Below, piece after piece: positions 10,917-22,615 of a DNA stretch of 64,000 nucleotides. A program made the translations under genes and the position numbers. Source of the stretch: Excoecaria cochinchinensis (taxonomy: Eukaryota; Streptophyta; Magnoliopsida; Malpighiales; Euphorbiaceae). Positions within the stretch are counted from its first letter, which is position 1. Every line of letters starts with the position of its first letter. Below the pieces are notes generated by a model. The model was not told the DNA's origin and ran no database searches. It saw only the letters and a list, made by a program, of their open reading frames with translations. The DNA lies in contig CANTUQ010000081.1 of the NCBI GenBank assembly GCA_947683425.1, positions 10,432,501 to 10,496,500 of the forward strand, read 5' to 3'.

Positions 10917-11508
10917 GTTAGTAATTAATTCTTCTTTCTTTTTTTATCTCGAGTAAAGTTTAATTTTCTTATTTTATTTATTATTCAGTGTTTCTATTAG
11001 TGTAAATAATTTACCTTAATAATTAGCATTAGATGCTGTTTACATGATTAATTTTAATATCGCTTTGGTATATATTTTTCTTTTACTTGGATTGTTGATT
11101 AGCCTTGCATGAGTATTCTTATTGCCTTGAATTTTAATGCCTTCATGCTCTTTAATAAAGCATGCTTCCATATAAAATGACATTTAATTACAATATTGTG
11201 GCATATCTAGAAATAAGATATTCTTATGCATGTGTTAACTATGAAGTCAATAAATGTTGTGCCGCTGTTGGGGCCCGAGGCCTGTGGTTCTCTTTTCTTG
11301 CCTTTCTTATGCAGGAAGTTGGGCATATCCTTGCCGGGATGCTGCCCAATTTTTTATTTTTATTTTGTTTTTATTTTATTTATTTTGTTTTATTTCTTTT
11401 TGGGCCAGACCATCCTTGCCTGGGTGATGCTCGAATTGTCTCATCTCTAAAATCAGGCCCATTAGCGGCCATTATATTGAATTAATTGCATAATTTTTAT
11501 CTTGCAAG
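10917..11508 (+). other. Predicted 5'-leader intron of the sense accessory gene (Y)
   Basis: A donor CTACAG/GTTAGT at 10916/10917 and an acceptor TTGCAAG at 11502-11508 lie directly before the ATG at 11509. The 592-nt interval is T-rich and AT-rich as expected of a plant intron. M has a better-preserved version (CTACAA/GTAAGT and TTTTGCAG next to ATG, 41231-40674, 558 nt). Conservation of both splice sites beside a shared start codon supports a real intron; cDNA would settle it. Confidence 0.6.
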
Positions 11509-13595
11509 ATGTGGCCTCGACGATGTGTTCCGCAGGGACAGCCCGAGCCATAGGCCCCGGATTGGATGAGCCCTGATGACAGATGGAGGTATAGGCACTG
11601 GCTCAGGTGGAGTTCCGAGCCAGTCACTTCATTTCTTGGCCATTCCTAGAGGCCTTAGGGATGGCAGGTGAGGTCGATGCACTTTTGGCGGGCGCAGGAT
11701 GGACCGATTTTCTGACACCGGCCTTCCCGACACATCCAGAGGCAGTGCGGCAGGTCCTAGCCACACTACGCTATGGAGGGTTCCAAAGGTCAGATACGAA
11801 GCCCGGGGTGGTGCAGTTTTGGGTTGATGGTCATCATTTCAGTATCACACGCCAGCGATTTGCAGAGGCCATGGGACTCCCACGGGGTGATGGTGTGATG
11901 GTGCCTCAGCGGGCGGTGAGGTGCGACCATTGGGCGACCATAGCCCTACCTGGAGTGCTATATGATCACGATACAGCGAAGAGTACCGTGCTTATTTCAC
12001 AAGCGCTCCGGTACCTACATAGAGTGCTCTCCAGCTCATACCTTGGATGGGCTGGTAACCCAGGGTCGCTCAATACTGCATAGATCTGGAGCCTATGGGC
12101 CATGGTAGCAGGCCAGTGTCTTAATGTTAGCCATGAGATTTTGGCTAACATGGTGAGGGTTTCCAGGGGGACAGCCCCGGTGGTGATTATTAGAGGAGTC
12201 ATCACCAGACTATTGTTGGGATTGGGAGTTGGCCCACACAGGCTTGGGGATGCCTTAGATGAGGGCATATATGTAGATGCACCGGCCGCCGTACAGATGG
12301 GGATGGTGCTACAGGTACCGGGACAGGCCGAGGCGTTCAGGCTCCTTACCATTCATGAGACCCGGCATGCTTTTGCTCTCCCTTCGCTAGCACCGGCACA
12401 GGAGCAGCAGCCCCCACATCCACAGTATCCAGAGGGTCAGCCTCCCCAGCATCGGGACTACCAGGAGGGGCCACCACCACAGCCACAGCCAGAGGAGGAG
12501 CAGCCTAGGACCCTCTCAGACTTCGAGGTGGAGTTCACCATGGATGACCTGTTTGGCACTCCTTTAGCACCGAGGGCGTGGAGTCCCACTCCTCCTCCAG
12601 CTTTGAGGGTACAACGGACCACTCTCCGACCATCAGGGAGGTTCCACCCTTACACCAGAGGGGACCCGGGGGCATCTACCGCCACAGCTCCACCACCAGA
12701 GCAGACTCCCGAGCTTGTTCCACCTCAGCCATCGCAGCCTGACGTCTCCAAGCTCATAGTCTCCATGTTTGCATCTTTTGAGCGCAGGCAGGAGGAGAGG
12801 GACAGGGTCCTCCACGAGTAGTTCAGGGAGAGGGATAGGCTCACACAGGAGAGGCTAGACCAGTAGCAGGCCACCATCCAGGAGCAGGCGAGGCTCATTG
12901 AGCGCATGGGCCAGGAGCAGGCTAGGCTCATCGATCATATGGTCCAGGATCAGGCCAGGCTCATAGAGCGTGTGGGGCAGGAACAGGCCCGGCTTATAGA
13001 GCACATAGCACAGGAGCAGGAGAGGCCCAGAGAGCAGTTAAGATAGGAGTTGAGGACGTCTCAGGACGAGGTGGCTCAGAGGATTGATGTGTCTCTTCAG
13101 ATGATAGATGAGTCACTCGACTCTCTCAGGTTCAGAGTCCAGGGATTGGAGGGGGTCATTCCTCCCCTTGCCTAGTCTATTCGACAGTTCCGAGAGCATA
13201 CAGAGCAGAGGCTAGATCGTATGGGGACCGCTTCTCTTGAGCAGACCCGCCAGTTGAGCAGGGCCTTCAAGGAGCTAGGGGGGATGATCACAGACACCTT
13301 GCGCTTCATAATAGTGCAGCCCTTCCTAGATGGATACGCTCGGGTACAGTTTCAACAGCAGAGTTCTGAGAGACCACAGCCTCGATCTGTGCCGGTGGCA
13401 GTTCCTCCTAGGCTCCAGCCCATGGTTAGAGTATGGGACTCTCAGCAGCCAGACCCAGCAGGTCCTTTTAGCCAGCCTTCCACTTTTAGGGCCGGACCTT
13501 CTACCTCTCAGCCTCAGCCTCAGCCTCAGCCGATACATCTGTCTGATGATGATGATGACCCCGAGGAGGAGCTTACAGATTATCCGCCATTATAG
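11509..13595 (+). pseudogene. Sense accessory ORF of Y, Athila-ORF1-like N-terminus and coiled-coil repeat tail
   Basis: It begins at ATG 11509 (MWPRR, like MPPRRR in M) and needs a frameshift near 11600 to reach the conserved region: VEFRASHFISWPFLEALGM, a QVLATLRYGGF block, FSITRQRFAEAMGLPRGDG and LPGVLYDHDTAKSTVLISQA. The general pattern recalls the retrotransposon ORF1 proteins of Athila-type elements. A proline/glutamine-rich linker follows, then a charged segment (about 12830-13050) made of repeats of the QEQARLIE type predicted to form a coiled coil, then an acidic tail ending DDDDDPEEELTDYPPL at 13595. In-frame stops (for example TAG 12081-12083, and stops within 12820-13190) make it a pseudogene. 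The homologous copy is at 38699-40672. Confidence 0.65.
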
Positions 13596-13975
13596 TCATT
13601 TAGGGAGTTTGGATGGCAATTTTTTTTTTGTATTTTGTTTATTATTATTATCACAGTTGTATATACGTTGTACAAAATTGAGTTTTAGTGAAAAACATTT
13701 ACTATCAGATTTACATGTTTTTATCTCTTTCTATCTTTATTTGTACTTTACTTACATTAAAGATAACTAAGTACTTTCTCTTTATTTACATTAAAGCTCA
13801 ATGACCATATAATTATAAAAATAATGATGCACAGAAAATGACAATAAACAATAAATGGTAATACAAAATCATTTATGAGCCTATTACACAGGGATAACTC
13901 ACATAGGAATTAACAAAAATTCTTTGCCACACAGGAACATTGCTTAACATCGGTCCAAGGATGGACATCAATCAC
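13596..13975. other. AT-rich spacer after the sense accessory ORF of Y
   Basis: No gene is seen. It is T-rich immediately after the stop and contains AATAAA-like signals (near 13850), compatible with a 3' UTR of the sense accessory transcript. It leads into the hairpin array, as the equivalent stretch at 38340-38690 does in M. Confidence 0.5.
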
Positions 13976-13976
13976 A

Positions 13977-15130
13977 TTGAAGGATGGACAGACCAAGCGT
14001 TATATCCTTCAAAATCATACTCAACCAAGCACTCACCTTGCAGATCGGACGGGGATTAGCAAGGAAATGCCAACAAGCAGAAACTGTGGTCAGAGAGTAC
14101 CGCACCTAAAAACCCATGGTGTAATCAGAGAGTACTACACGCCTTGTAGATCGGACGGGGATTAGCAAGGAATTTTCAACAACACCGAGATTGTAGTCAA
14201 AGAGTGCTGCATCTCACAGTTCACGCGCTAGTCAGAGAGTGCTACGCACCTTGCAGAAAGGATGGGGGTCAGTAGGGGAACTTCACAAATCGAAGTTGCT
14301 GTTAGAGAACACTGCTCTTCACACCAAGATTGTAACCAGAGAGTGCTGCATCTCACAGTTCACGCGGTAGTCAGAGAGTGCTACGCACCTTGCAGATCAG
14401 ATGGGGGTTAGTAGGAGAACTTCACAAATCGAAGTTGCAGTTAGAGAACACTGCTCTTCACACCGAGATTGTAGTCAGAGAGTGCTACATCTCACAGTTC
14501 ACGCGGTAGTCAGAGAGTGCTACGCACCTTGCAGATCGGATGGGGGTTAGCAGGGGAACTTCACAATCGAAGTTGCAGTTAGAGAACACTGCTCTTCACA
14601 CTGAGATTGTAGTCAGAAAGTGCTACATCTCACAGTTCACGCGGTAGTCAGAGAGTACTACGCACCTTGCATATCGGATGGGGGTTAGCAGGGGAACTTC
14701 ACAAATTGAAGTTGCAGTTAGAGAACACTGCTCTTTACACCGAGATTGTAGTCAGAGGGTGCTACATCTCATAGTTCACGTAGTAGTCAGAGAGTGTTAC
14801 GCACCTTGCAGATCGGATGGGGGTTAGCAGGGGAACTTCACAATCAGAGTTGCAGTTAGAGAACACTGCTCTTCACATCAAGGTGGTAGTCAGAGAGCAC
14901 TACACCTCACACCGTGCAGGCCGAGACGAGGCTAGCGGTACAGACCAGCCACCGTGTAGGCCGAGACGAGGTTAGCGGGGCGCCAGCAAAAGAACAGATC
15001 GCAAATCGAGTTTGTAGTCAGAGAGTACTACGTCTCCCCAAAGCTGCGAGAGCCGAGACGAGGCCAGCAGAAGCAAGTGAGGCTGCAGTTAGAGAACACT
15101 GCTCTTTACAATGAAGTCGTAGCTAGAGAA
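13977..15130 (+). repeat. Hairpin tandem array, about 140-bp higher-order units (element Y)
   Basis: A higher-order unit of about 140 bp (CAGTTCACGCGGTAGTCAGAG ... TTGCAGATCGGATGGGGG ... CTGCTCTTCAC) recurs near 14215, 14352, 14495, 14632 and 14770. Within it, alternating 29-nt hairpins have different but self-complementary arms. At 14187-14215 the outer arms are GAGAT/ATCTC and the inner arms GTAGT/GCTGC; at 14431-14459 they are GAAG/CTTC and GCAGT/ACTGC. Loops keep an AGAG or AAAG core. A GCCGAGACGAGG phrase appears at the downstream end (14920-15065). Confidence 0.85.
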
Positions 15131-15350
15131 TGCTACATCACACCAACACCTTACAAGTCCAGAAGAGACCGGTAAGGGCACCTGTATCAAATTCACTCTC
15201 CGCTGAGCAGACTGAGACTAGGTCTACCCAGTAAGGAACGCGGAAGGTAAGGATTGCTTCAGGTACGCTATTCTTCCTTTTTTCCTTCCTTCTCTGAATT
15301 TTGGCTCATCTAGGCACTGGTGCACTAGTTTTCCCAAAATTGGGGGCAAC

Positions 15351-17590
15351 TATAAGCACCGTGTCCCGAGGCAGTCCAGATCAGAGATTACCTGATGAAG
15401 AAATCGATGTCCGATTCCGAATGAGCGGATGAGATTCGGAGACCTTGGTCCTCTAGATTCACGAGAAATATGGATTTTTATTTGTAGTAATGAGAAAAAG
15501 AAAATTGGGAGTTTTTGGGCTTGAAAAGAAGATTTTTCCTCCATCGACGGCCAGTCCGTCGGTCATGGACCGCCCGTCGCTCGCTGGGGAGTTTCGTCTC
15601 TCGCCATGAGGGGCGGGCCGTCGGTGAGATGAGCGACAGACACGTGTCCTCGCACAAATGCCCGTCTGTGGGTTTCCGGCGCCCGTCGGTTGAATCCCGT
15701 TTCCAATAGGAAAAGGGATTTAGCCGACGCCCGTCGGAATGAATCCTGTTTCCTACAGGAAAAAGGATTCAACAGACGCCTGTTGGTGGACTCCCGACGC
15801 CCGTCGGTCGTAGGGTTTTGAGAAAAAAATAATATAAAATGGGTTTTTTGAACCATTTTGGGGTTGGACGAATTTAGCTACTTTTTACCCTAAAAATCCA
15901 TTTCCGATTATTGATTCTAGCCTTTTCATCTCATTAAAATTTCTTCATTTTTATTTTATTTTGATTTGGTGAATCTAATTAATTCGAGGGAGCTAAAATC
16001 GATTAGTTTCCCATTAATATTTATAGATTCCAACATTTGAACATTTTTGTGATTATCAAGAAAGAAAAACCAAAATTTCTTTTCTTGATTTTTGCTCATT
16101 TCTCGTGAAGCGTGCAGAATTCAAACCATCCGAAAATCCATCCTAAAAGGTAAAATTCGAGGGTAAATATTCTGGACATACATTCTGTTTAATTTATTTT
16201 AAATACTTGCATTTATTTTCGGTTTTTGTGTTGGGAAAAATCATTTTGTTGTGAAATTGTGAAAAGTTTTATTTTTACTATTTTTTTGAAGAACAGAGAT
16301 GACCGATGGGCAATAAGGTCACCGATGCCCGTCTCTTGGCTGAGCGACGGCACGTAAACGGTGCACTTATTACCCGCCGGTCACCCCAGGGACGTCCGTC
16401 GGTCAATCATTTTATGGCTGTCCCTGGGTTCTGTCTCTAGTTTTCAAAGCTGTTTTATTTCTTTTATTATTTATTTTCTTTTTATTATTTGTTTTTTTTA
16501 TTTTATTTTCAAAATATTTTCTGTTCTGTTTTTTAAAATATCATTAGTTTTTATTTATTTTTGGATTTTAATCTTCATTTACATTTATTCTTGCTTTGTT
16601 TATAAGTATTAATATTATTGATTATTTTGTGAGATTGTAATATTTGGTCCTTGGGATGGTTTGAGCTTGAGAGGAGGTTGTCATGCACAACATGGAAGAC
16701 TCCAATTGTTTTAATTCTTTATCTCTTTGCCATTTATTTATTTAATTACGCGTTTATTTTTTATTTATCTTTATGTTTATGTAAATTATTTTATTTCGCG
16801 TTAAATAAAAATGGACAAATGTTTTATATTAATTAATTTGGTGATTTTTGCAAATAAAGGACCAAAGTCCTATTTTAGCCAATGAAAATGTCACATAAAA
16901 ATCGTTTTCATAATAAATGCATGCGAGGACCAAAGTCCTCAAAATAAATGAATTCCCCGTTTTATGTATGTATCGCACTTTTTATAAATGGGAGTTGTAT
17001 TCCGCTCCTAGTATTATTGTAATTTACCTTGGAATGTTTATTTTTGTTTTTGTTTTTGTTTTTGTTTTATTTATTTATTAACGCTTTTGACGTGAATAAT
17101 TGTGCCTTTAATTAAATTGCATCATTTGGAGAGAGAGTGAACTAATAAGCTCAAAAATTAATTGTAAAATTAATCAAGGTAGAAATAGATGAGAAGTCCC
17201 GAACCCATCTCTGGTCTTTGGGCTCAACGAGGCGAGAGGTCTATCCGATCACTCATTGGAACGAGACCTCCAAGACACCTCTTGTGTTAAACGACTTAAT
17301 AAATCCTAGGCTCCATAGGGTTAGAAGGTCATTCCCAATGTTCTATTGGGGTGATTGCCTCCAAGACCCCTTTGGTTTGCCCAAAATGGAAATATGCGCC
17401 GTCTTAGGCTCACTGAGGCGAGATGAACTTTCCCAATGTTCTATTGGGTAGCGACTCCATGAAACCTCCTTGTTGCCCAAAATAGACGCACTTATAAATT
17501 CGTTGCAAGTTGTCAACGGACCCTCATTTTGCCCGATCGCCCTAAGGCGGGCGGTCAAAAGGGGCGCCCCGGGGTCCAGCGCGCATCACA
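15351..17590 (+). mobile_element. 3' LTR of element Y (Tat lineage)
   Basis: This 2240-bp LTR follows a G5 polypurine tract (GGGGGCAAC at 15342-15350). It starts TATAAGCACCGTGTCCC (the terminal TG is changed to TA) and ends GCGCGCATCACA at 17590. It carries GACGGGC-type clusters (15545-15815, 16300-16430), a GAATCC...GGATTC inverted repeat at about 15744-15774, a TATAAAA at about 15834, and the U5 hairpin series. The next base begins D's LTR at the position matching 32691, so Y was inserted in D; the probable right TSD is CTTAC (17591-17595). Confidence 0.88.
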
Positions 17591-18049
17591 CTTACACTCT
17601 TCAAATTACTAAACACATTCAATCTAACATGCTCAAAATCATTTATAGACATAATTTACACCATTAAACTTAACTCAATTCATGCAAAAATGCCAAGCTT
17701 AAATCACTTCAATATCACATACATATTATCACTATAACACTAGCATTTTACCACTATCACTACTCAATTTCAGTATATGCATAAACATATACAAAACATT
17801 CACAATTCTAGAAATTTAAACACAATACACACATAATCCAAAGTAAGAAAATAGAGCAAACAAACTCCCAAACCTCAAAAGTGAAGCTTCAATCCAATTC
17901 CTTCACAAATCCAACTTTCTCTTTCCCTTTGCTCTTCCTTCTCTCCTCTGAATCTTGCACAAACCCGGCCAAAACACACTTAAATAAAACCATCCAAACA
18001 CTTAATCAATACCAAAAAATAAAAGGAGAAGAAGATCCCAAAGCAAACC
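17591..18049 (-). mobile_element. Part of D's 3' LTR, between insertions Y and C
   Basis: This segment matches 32691-33150 of D's 5' LTR nearly base for base, beginning CTTACACTCTTCAAATTAC and ending AAGCAAACC. It is cut on the left by Y's LTR and on the right by C's 5' LTR. The remaining distal part of D's 3' LTR must lie left of the window, beyond X and Y. No gene. Confidence 0.9.
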
Positions 18050-20327
18050 TGTAAGCACCGTGCCCTGAGCTAGTTCAGATCAGAGATTACTCGATGAAGA
18101 AATCAGTGTCCGTTTCCGATTCAATGGATGAAATTTGAGAATTTTGGTCCTTCGGATTCATAAGGATCGGAGATTTTCATTTGCAGCAGAAAGAATTAGA
18201 AAATTGGGAAGATTTAGCATAAAAGTGTTTTTTTCCTCCACGGACGGCCTGCCCGTCGGTAGCCGAGATGATCCGTCCCTCGCCATCAGAGATGGGCCGT
18301 CGATGAAGCGAATGACAGACATGTGTCCGTAAACTGACGCCCATCTGTTACCCCCGTGCCTCGTTCCGTCCGTTGGCCAAATGACCGCGCGTGCCCATTT
18401 TAATAGACGCCTGTCTGTGGGCTTCAGACGCCCGTCGGTCATTTGCCAAATCCTATTTGCAATAGGATTTCTCTTTTCTATTTCGAATAGGATTCTCTTT
18501 TCTATAAAATGGGGATTTTTAATCAATTTGGGGTTGGACAATTTGGATTAGGGGATTTTATTTTCCTTTCTCAAGTAGAAAATATTGTCTAATATTTTTC
18601 TCTCAAAAATCATATTTTTACAAAACAAAAAGAAAATATTTTCATCTTTTCAATTTTCCTTTCAAAATCTTATTTTGGTGAATCCAATTAAATTGAGGTA
18701 GCAAGATTAATTTGTTTCCGTCAATTTATCGATTCCAACATTTGAATCGTTGCTAATTTTCAAGGAAGAAATATAAATTTTCTTTTCTTGATTTTTATTC
18801 AATTTTCGTGAAGCGCGCGGGACCGAAAATTATCCTACATTCATCCAAAAAGGTATAATCCGAGGGTAAATATTATAGATCTGACATTTGGTTGATTGAA
18901 TTTAATTATTTGTGTTTCTTTTAAGTATTTTATCTAAAATAAATTATTTTTTGTGAAAAATCTACTGTTTTGTCATTTTTTTGGGGGATCAGGGGTGACC
19001 GACGGGCAGTGCGGTCACCGACGCCCGACCCTCGCTTGAGAGACGGGACTTATTTAGCGCACTTTACTGCCCGCCGATCACATTTTCGACGCCCGCCGGT
19101 CACATTTTCGACGCCCGTCGGTCACGTCTGAATGGTCGTCCCTGGGTTTTCCCTCACTGTTTTAATTTGTTTCCATTTATTTATGTTTTCTATTATTTGT
19201 TTTCTTTATTTTGTTTGCCCTCTTATTCAAAAACCCTATTTTTTAGCTGTTATTTTATCATTTTATTTCAGTTCTGAATTTTTGTACTAATGTGTTTGTT
19301 TATTTTTGTGAGATATCATTTTTATTATTTTTTGGATGGGTTCAATTTGAGGATGATGATGGCCACCCAAATCTAAGGATTTACGCTTGGTTTATTCCCT
19401 TTAACCCTCATATCTATTATTATTTATTTAATATTTATTGTCGGCTTATTATTATTATTATTATTATTGCTAGTCTTATTATTAGTTTTAGTATTTTATT
19501 ATTATATTAATTGCATGATTGTTGTTATTGTTATGATAATTTATTTATTTCCCTTTTGTAAAATATTCTTTGTCGCGTTAATAAAAATGACTAAGAGTTT
19601 TATAATAATCAATTTGGGAATTTTCGCAAAATCAAGGACCAAAGTCCTATTTTATCCAATAAAATCATCACATAAAAGATATTTTTGATAATGAATACAT
19701 CTAGGACCAATGTCCTCAATTTTTAATAAGTATCCCGTTTTATGCATGTTTTGTACCTTATTTACAATGTGGGTTGTATTCTGCCCCTAATTTTATTGTA
19801 ATTTACTTTCATATGCTTTATTTTAATGTTATTTTATTTTTCGCTTTTATGTGAATGATTGCGCCCTTTTTAATTAATTGCATCGTATGGATAGATGGTG
19901 AAATAATAAATTCAAAATCTAATTGTAAAATTAATCAAGGTATAAATAAATGAGAAGTTCCAAACCTACTCTGGTCTTTGGGCTCAACGAGGCGAGAGGC
20001 CCATTTCGATGTTTCATTGGAATGGGGTCTCTAAGACACCTCTTGTGTCGCATCAAAAGACTCAATTTACAATCCTAGGCTCCTTAGGGTTAGAGGGTCA
20101 TTCCAATATTGACCCCTTTGGTTTGCCCAAAATGGATAATATGCGCCGTCTTAGGCTCACTGAGGTGAGACGAACTTTCCCAATGTTTTATTAGGTGGCG
20201 ACTCCATGAAACCTCCTTATTGCCCAAAATAGGCGCACTTGTAAATCCCTTACAAGTTCCAATGAACCTCTCCTGGAAGCCCTAAGGCGGGCCTTCGGGA
20301 ATCCCGCGAGGTTCGGCGCGCGTCACA
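18050..20327 (+). mobile_element. 5' LTR of element C (Tat lineage)
   Basis: This 2278-bp LTR begins TGTAAGCACCGTGCCC and ends GGCGCGCGTCACA, followed by one base and the PBS. It is almost identical to the 3' copy at 27641-29393 over their shared length, so insertion is fairly recent. The U3 motif cluster is at 18235-18445, an AAATCCTATT/AATAGGATTT inverted repeat at about 18446-18470, TATAAAA at about 18502, a second cluster at 18990-19140, and U5 hairpins at about 19636-19800. The left target sequence is AAACC; the matching right copy has been deleted. Confidence 0.93.
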
Positions 20328-20328
20328 A

Positions 20329-20346
20329 TGGCGACTCCGCTGGGGA
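20329..20346 (+). promoter_or_regulatory. Primer-binding site of C, tRNA-Arg(ACG)
   Basis: TGGCGACTCCGCTGGGGA begins two bases after the LTR's terminal CA. It is complementary to CCA plus the 3' end of plant tRNA-Arg(ACG), so minus-strand DNA synthesis would be primed by that tRNA. The identical site is found in M (52661-52644, minus strand). tRNA-Arg priming is known for Ogre/Tat relatives. Confidence 0.9.
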
Positions 20347-21340
20347 TATATTCGAGGCTTCGATTCGAAAGTACCTTGATTAAAATTTACAATTAAGTTT
20401 TAGTTTAGAAATTTCACTTTCTTTCAAAATTGCATTTCATCTCATTAGAGCCTTAAATTATGTTAGTTTGGTCCCTTTATCAACCCCGGTGCGTTCCCGA
20501 AGCACGACCCTATATTCACTCAATGTAGGAAAGTGTTAAGAATAATCACCAGCCCAAGCCTCGTACCGTTTGGTATATAAAATGGAGACCCAATTGGTCG
20601 CTATGCCATTGGCAGGGACCATGCTTGGGTATCCCTAAAGCGACATTACCTTGGCCAAAGCTCATGTAATAGACATAGATACTTCCCCTAGGTGGTATGA
20701 ACCGTAATATTGTGCTTGCTGTATGGGTCGTTTTGTATTGGGCGGACCCAAATGTTTTGATTGGCTACCTAGCCAAAGGCTTTCATGCCCCGGTAGGCCC
20801 ATCTCAAATTATTTGGACCACCTAAATACATAATGATCATAACTCACATGCCTGTGCATTAGTTAGGAGAGTTATGCTACCGGTTTTTCACCGTGCACCA
20901 TACTCATCCATCGGGTTCCCTGTTAGCCCATGGATCAAGCCCGCCTAGGACAGAGATCGCACGACCTCGTGTGTGGGGGCAATAAGGTTGAAAGGATCTA
21001 CTTGCTTGCATGTGGTTGAGGATGATGCATTGCACATTCATGTCATTCATACACAAATAATTTTTTATTTCCTCCTCATGTACATATCTTATTCTTTGCA
21101 TATAACATGTACATATCATCTCGTGTATAATTTTACATGTATTATTGTAATCTCTTTTAGATATTGTATACTATTTGTTGTACAACACGACCATACATAG
21201 CATATTATTCATACATCATTCTAACTCTTTGCTTTTTAGCCATCAAAGACCACTTTCCTAGTTGGGTAGGGATTTTGACAGTCGCCTTATCGGAGGGTGT
21301 TTTCAAGCACAATTAACAGGCATTCAAAAAATTTTCAAAA
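20347..21340 (+). other. Leader between PBS and gag in C
   Basis: About 1 kb of untranslated leader with short frames only. Segments such as the CTTGGGTATCCCTAAAGYRAC region and GACCTCGTGTGTGGGGG match M's leader (51835-52643, inverted), so it is a conserved 5' UTR, probably holding packaging or dimerisation signals. No coding frame is supported. Confidence 0.6.
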
Positions 21341-22615
21341 ATGGCCGATTCACCAAGAGAGGCAGATGCTACCAGGGCCTTGATAGCAGAGAAAGTAAGC
21401 CGAAGGCTTGAGGACTTTGAGAGTCGATTGATGGCCATGGTAACCATAATGGGTCAACCAACTGCTCAACAGAACCCTCCGCCTCCTCCTGTGAGAAATA
21501 ATAAAATGGAGGAGGACAGAGAGAACCTATAAGAGGAAACTCACCCACCATCAATGGATTTGAGAGCTACCACATCCAGGGCCCAAGGGAAAAGGCCAGC
21601 CCAGAGGTTAGAAGATGACTTAGAAGAGGATGAACATGAAGAACGCCAATCTATTAGAGGGAAAGCACCCCAAATAGAAGAGGCCATCTGAAAGAAAATG
21701 GAAGAAAAGTTCGAGGCGATGTTCCGAATGCTAATTATGGGAAAAGGGATAAACCCCGAGGATAAAGAGCTGGATGGGGAGGATCTAATCCCTCTGAACT
21801 TCAAGATAACTGATGTCCCAAAATTTGATGGCACAATGGACCCCACTGCACACATCAAGCAGTACTCTTTGATAATGAAGGGTACTACGTTAACAAAGAG
21901 GCAAAAGGTAGAGTACTTTTGTTTGAGTCTGAAAGGTCCTGCAGTGGACTGGTATCATGGGCTGGACCGAAGAACAAAAGAAAACTGGGATCTACTGATA
22001 AAGGAGTTTCTCCAGCAATATGACTATAGTACAAGGATGGAGGTCACTCTAAAAGATCTAGAGTTATTACAGCAAAAGCCGGATGAGTCATTCCATGAGT
22101 ACCTGACCCGATGGAGGAACTGAGTAATGGAGATGAGGAGGAGGCCTGATACCCCAGATCAGATCAGGTTATTTATCAGGAATGCCAGACCATATTTGAG
22201 GGAGGCGCTCAAGTTAAAGGGATTAAAGGATTGGGAACCTCTTAAAGATATAGCCATCGAAGCAGAAGGGGAGCACTTAGCACGGAAGGCAATTATCGCC
22301 AATTATGGGTATGGCAGTATAAAGTTTAAAGGGGGTTCTAGCAATAATAACAAGAGTGATGGTGATGAGAGGGCTGAAGCATTGGTCACTGAGATGGCCG
22401 TGCACTGCGATTCCAACTTAGGTAGACCATTATCCTGGTATCTTGATTGTTTTACCAAAGAAGGGAGATTGCAACCACTGCCGCCAAGGCCAGCCATAAG
22501 CCAAGGAAGGCCAGGACATAAAGCAGATTGGTATTGTGCATATCATCAGCACACAGGGCATAAAACAAACTATTGCAACGCTCTGAGGGAGTGCATATGA
22601 AAATGGGTTGACATT
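21341..22615 (+). pseudogene. gag: gag of element C (broken)
   Basis: It begins MADSPREADATRALIAE and is collinear with M's intact gag. The retrotransposon gag core is clear: PKFDGTMDPTAHIKQYSL, KRQKVEYFCLSLKGPAVDWY, and ESFHEYLTRWRN. The C-terminal end has a zinc-finger-like YCAYHQHTGHKTNYC. In-frame stops are present after RENL (21530-21532), before KKMEEKFEA (about 21689) and after LTRWRN (22121-22123), and the segment after 22610 is rearranged. It encodes a structural nucleocapsid precursor in functional relatives; this copy cannot make a full-length product. The start was chosen by alignment to M. Confidence 0.88.

Noticed and set aside
19292..19688. Hydrophobic small ORFs in C's LTR, repeated at 28900-29293
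   Set aside because: They are identical because the two LTRs are copies; AT-rich LTR sequence gives Phe/Ile/Leu-rich noise with no conservation in the other LTR families.
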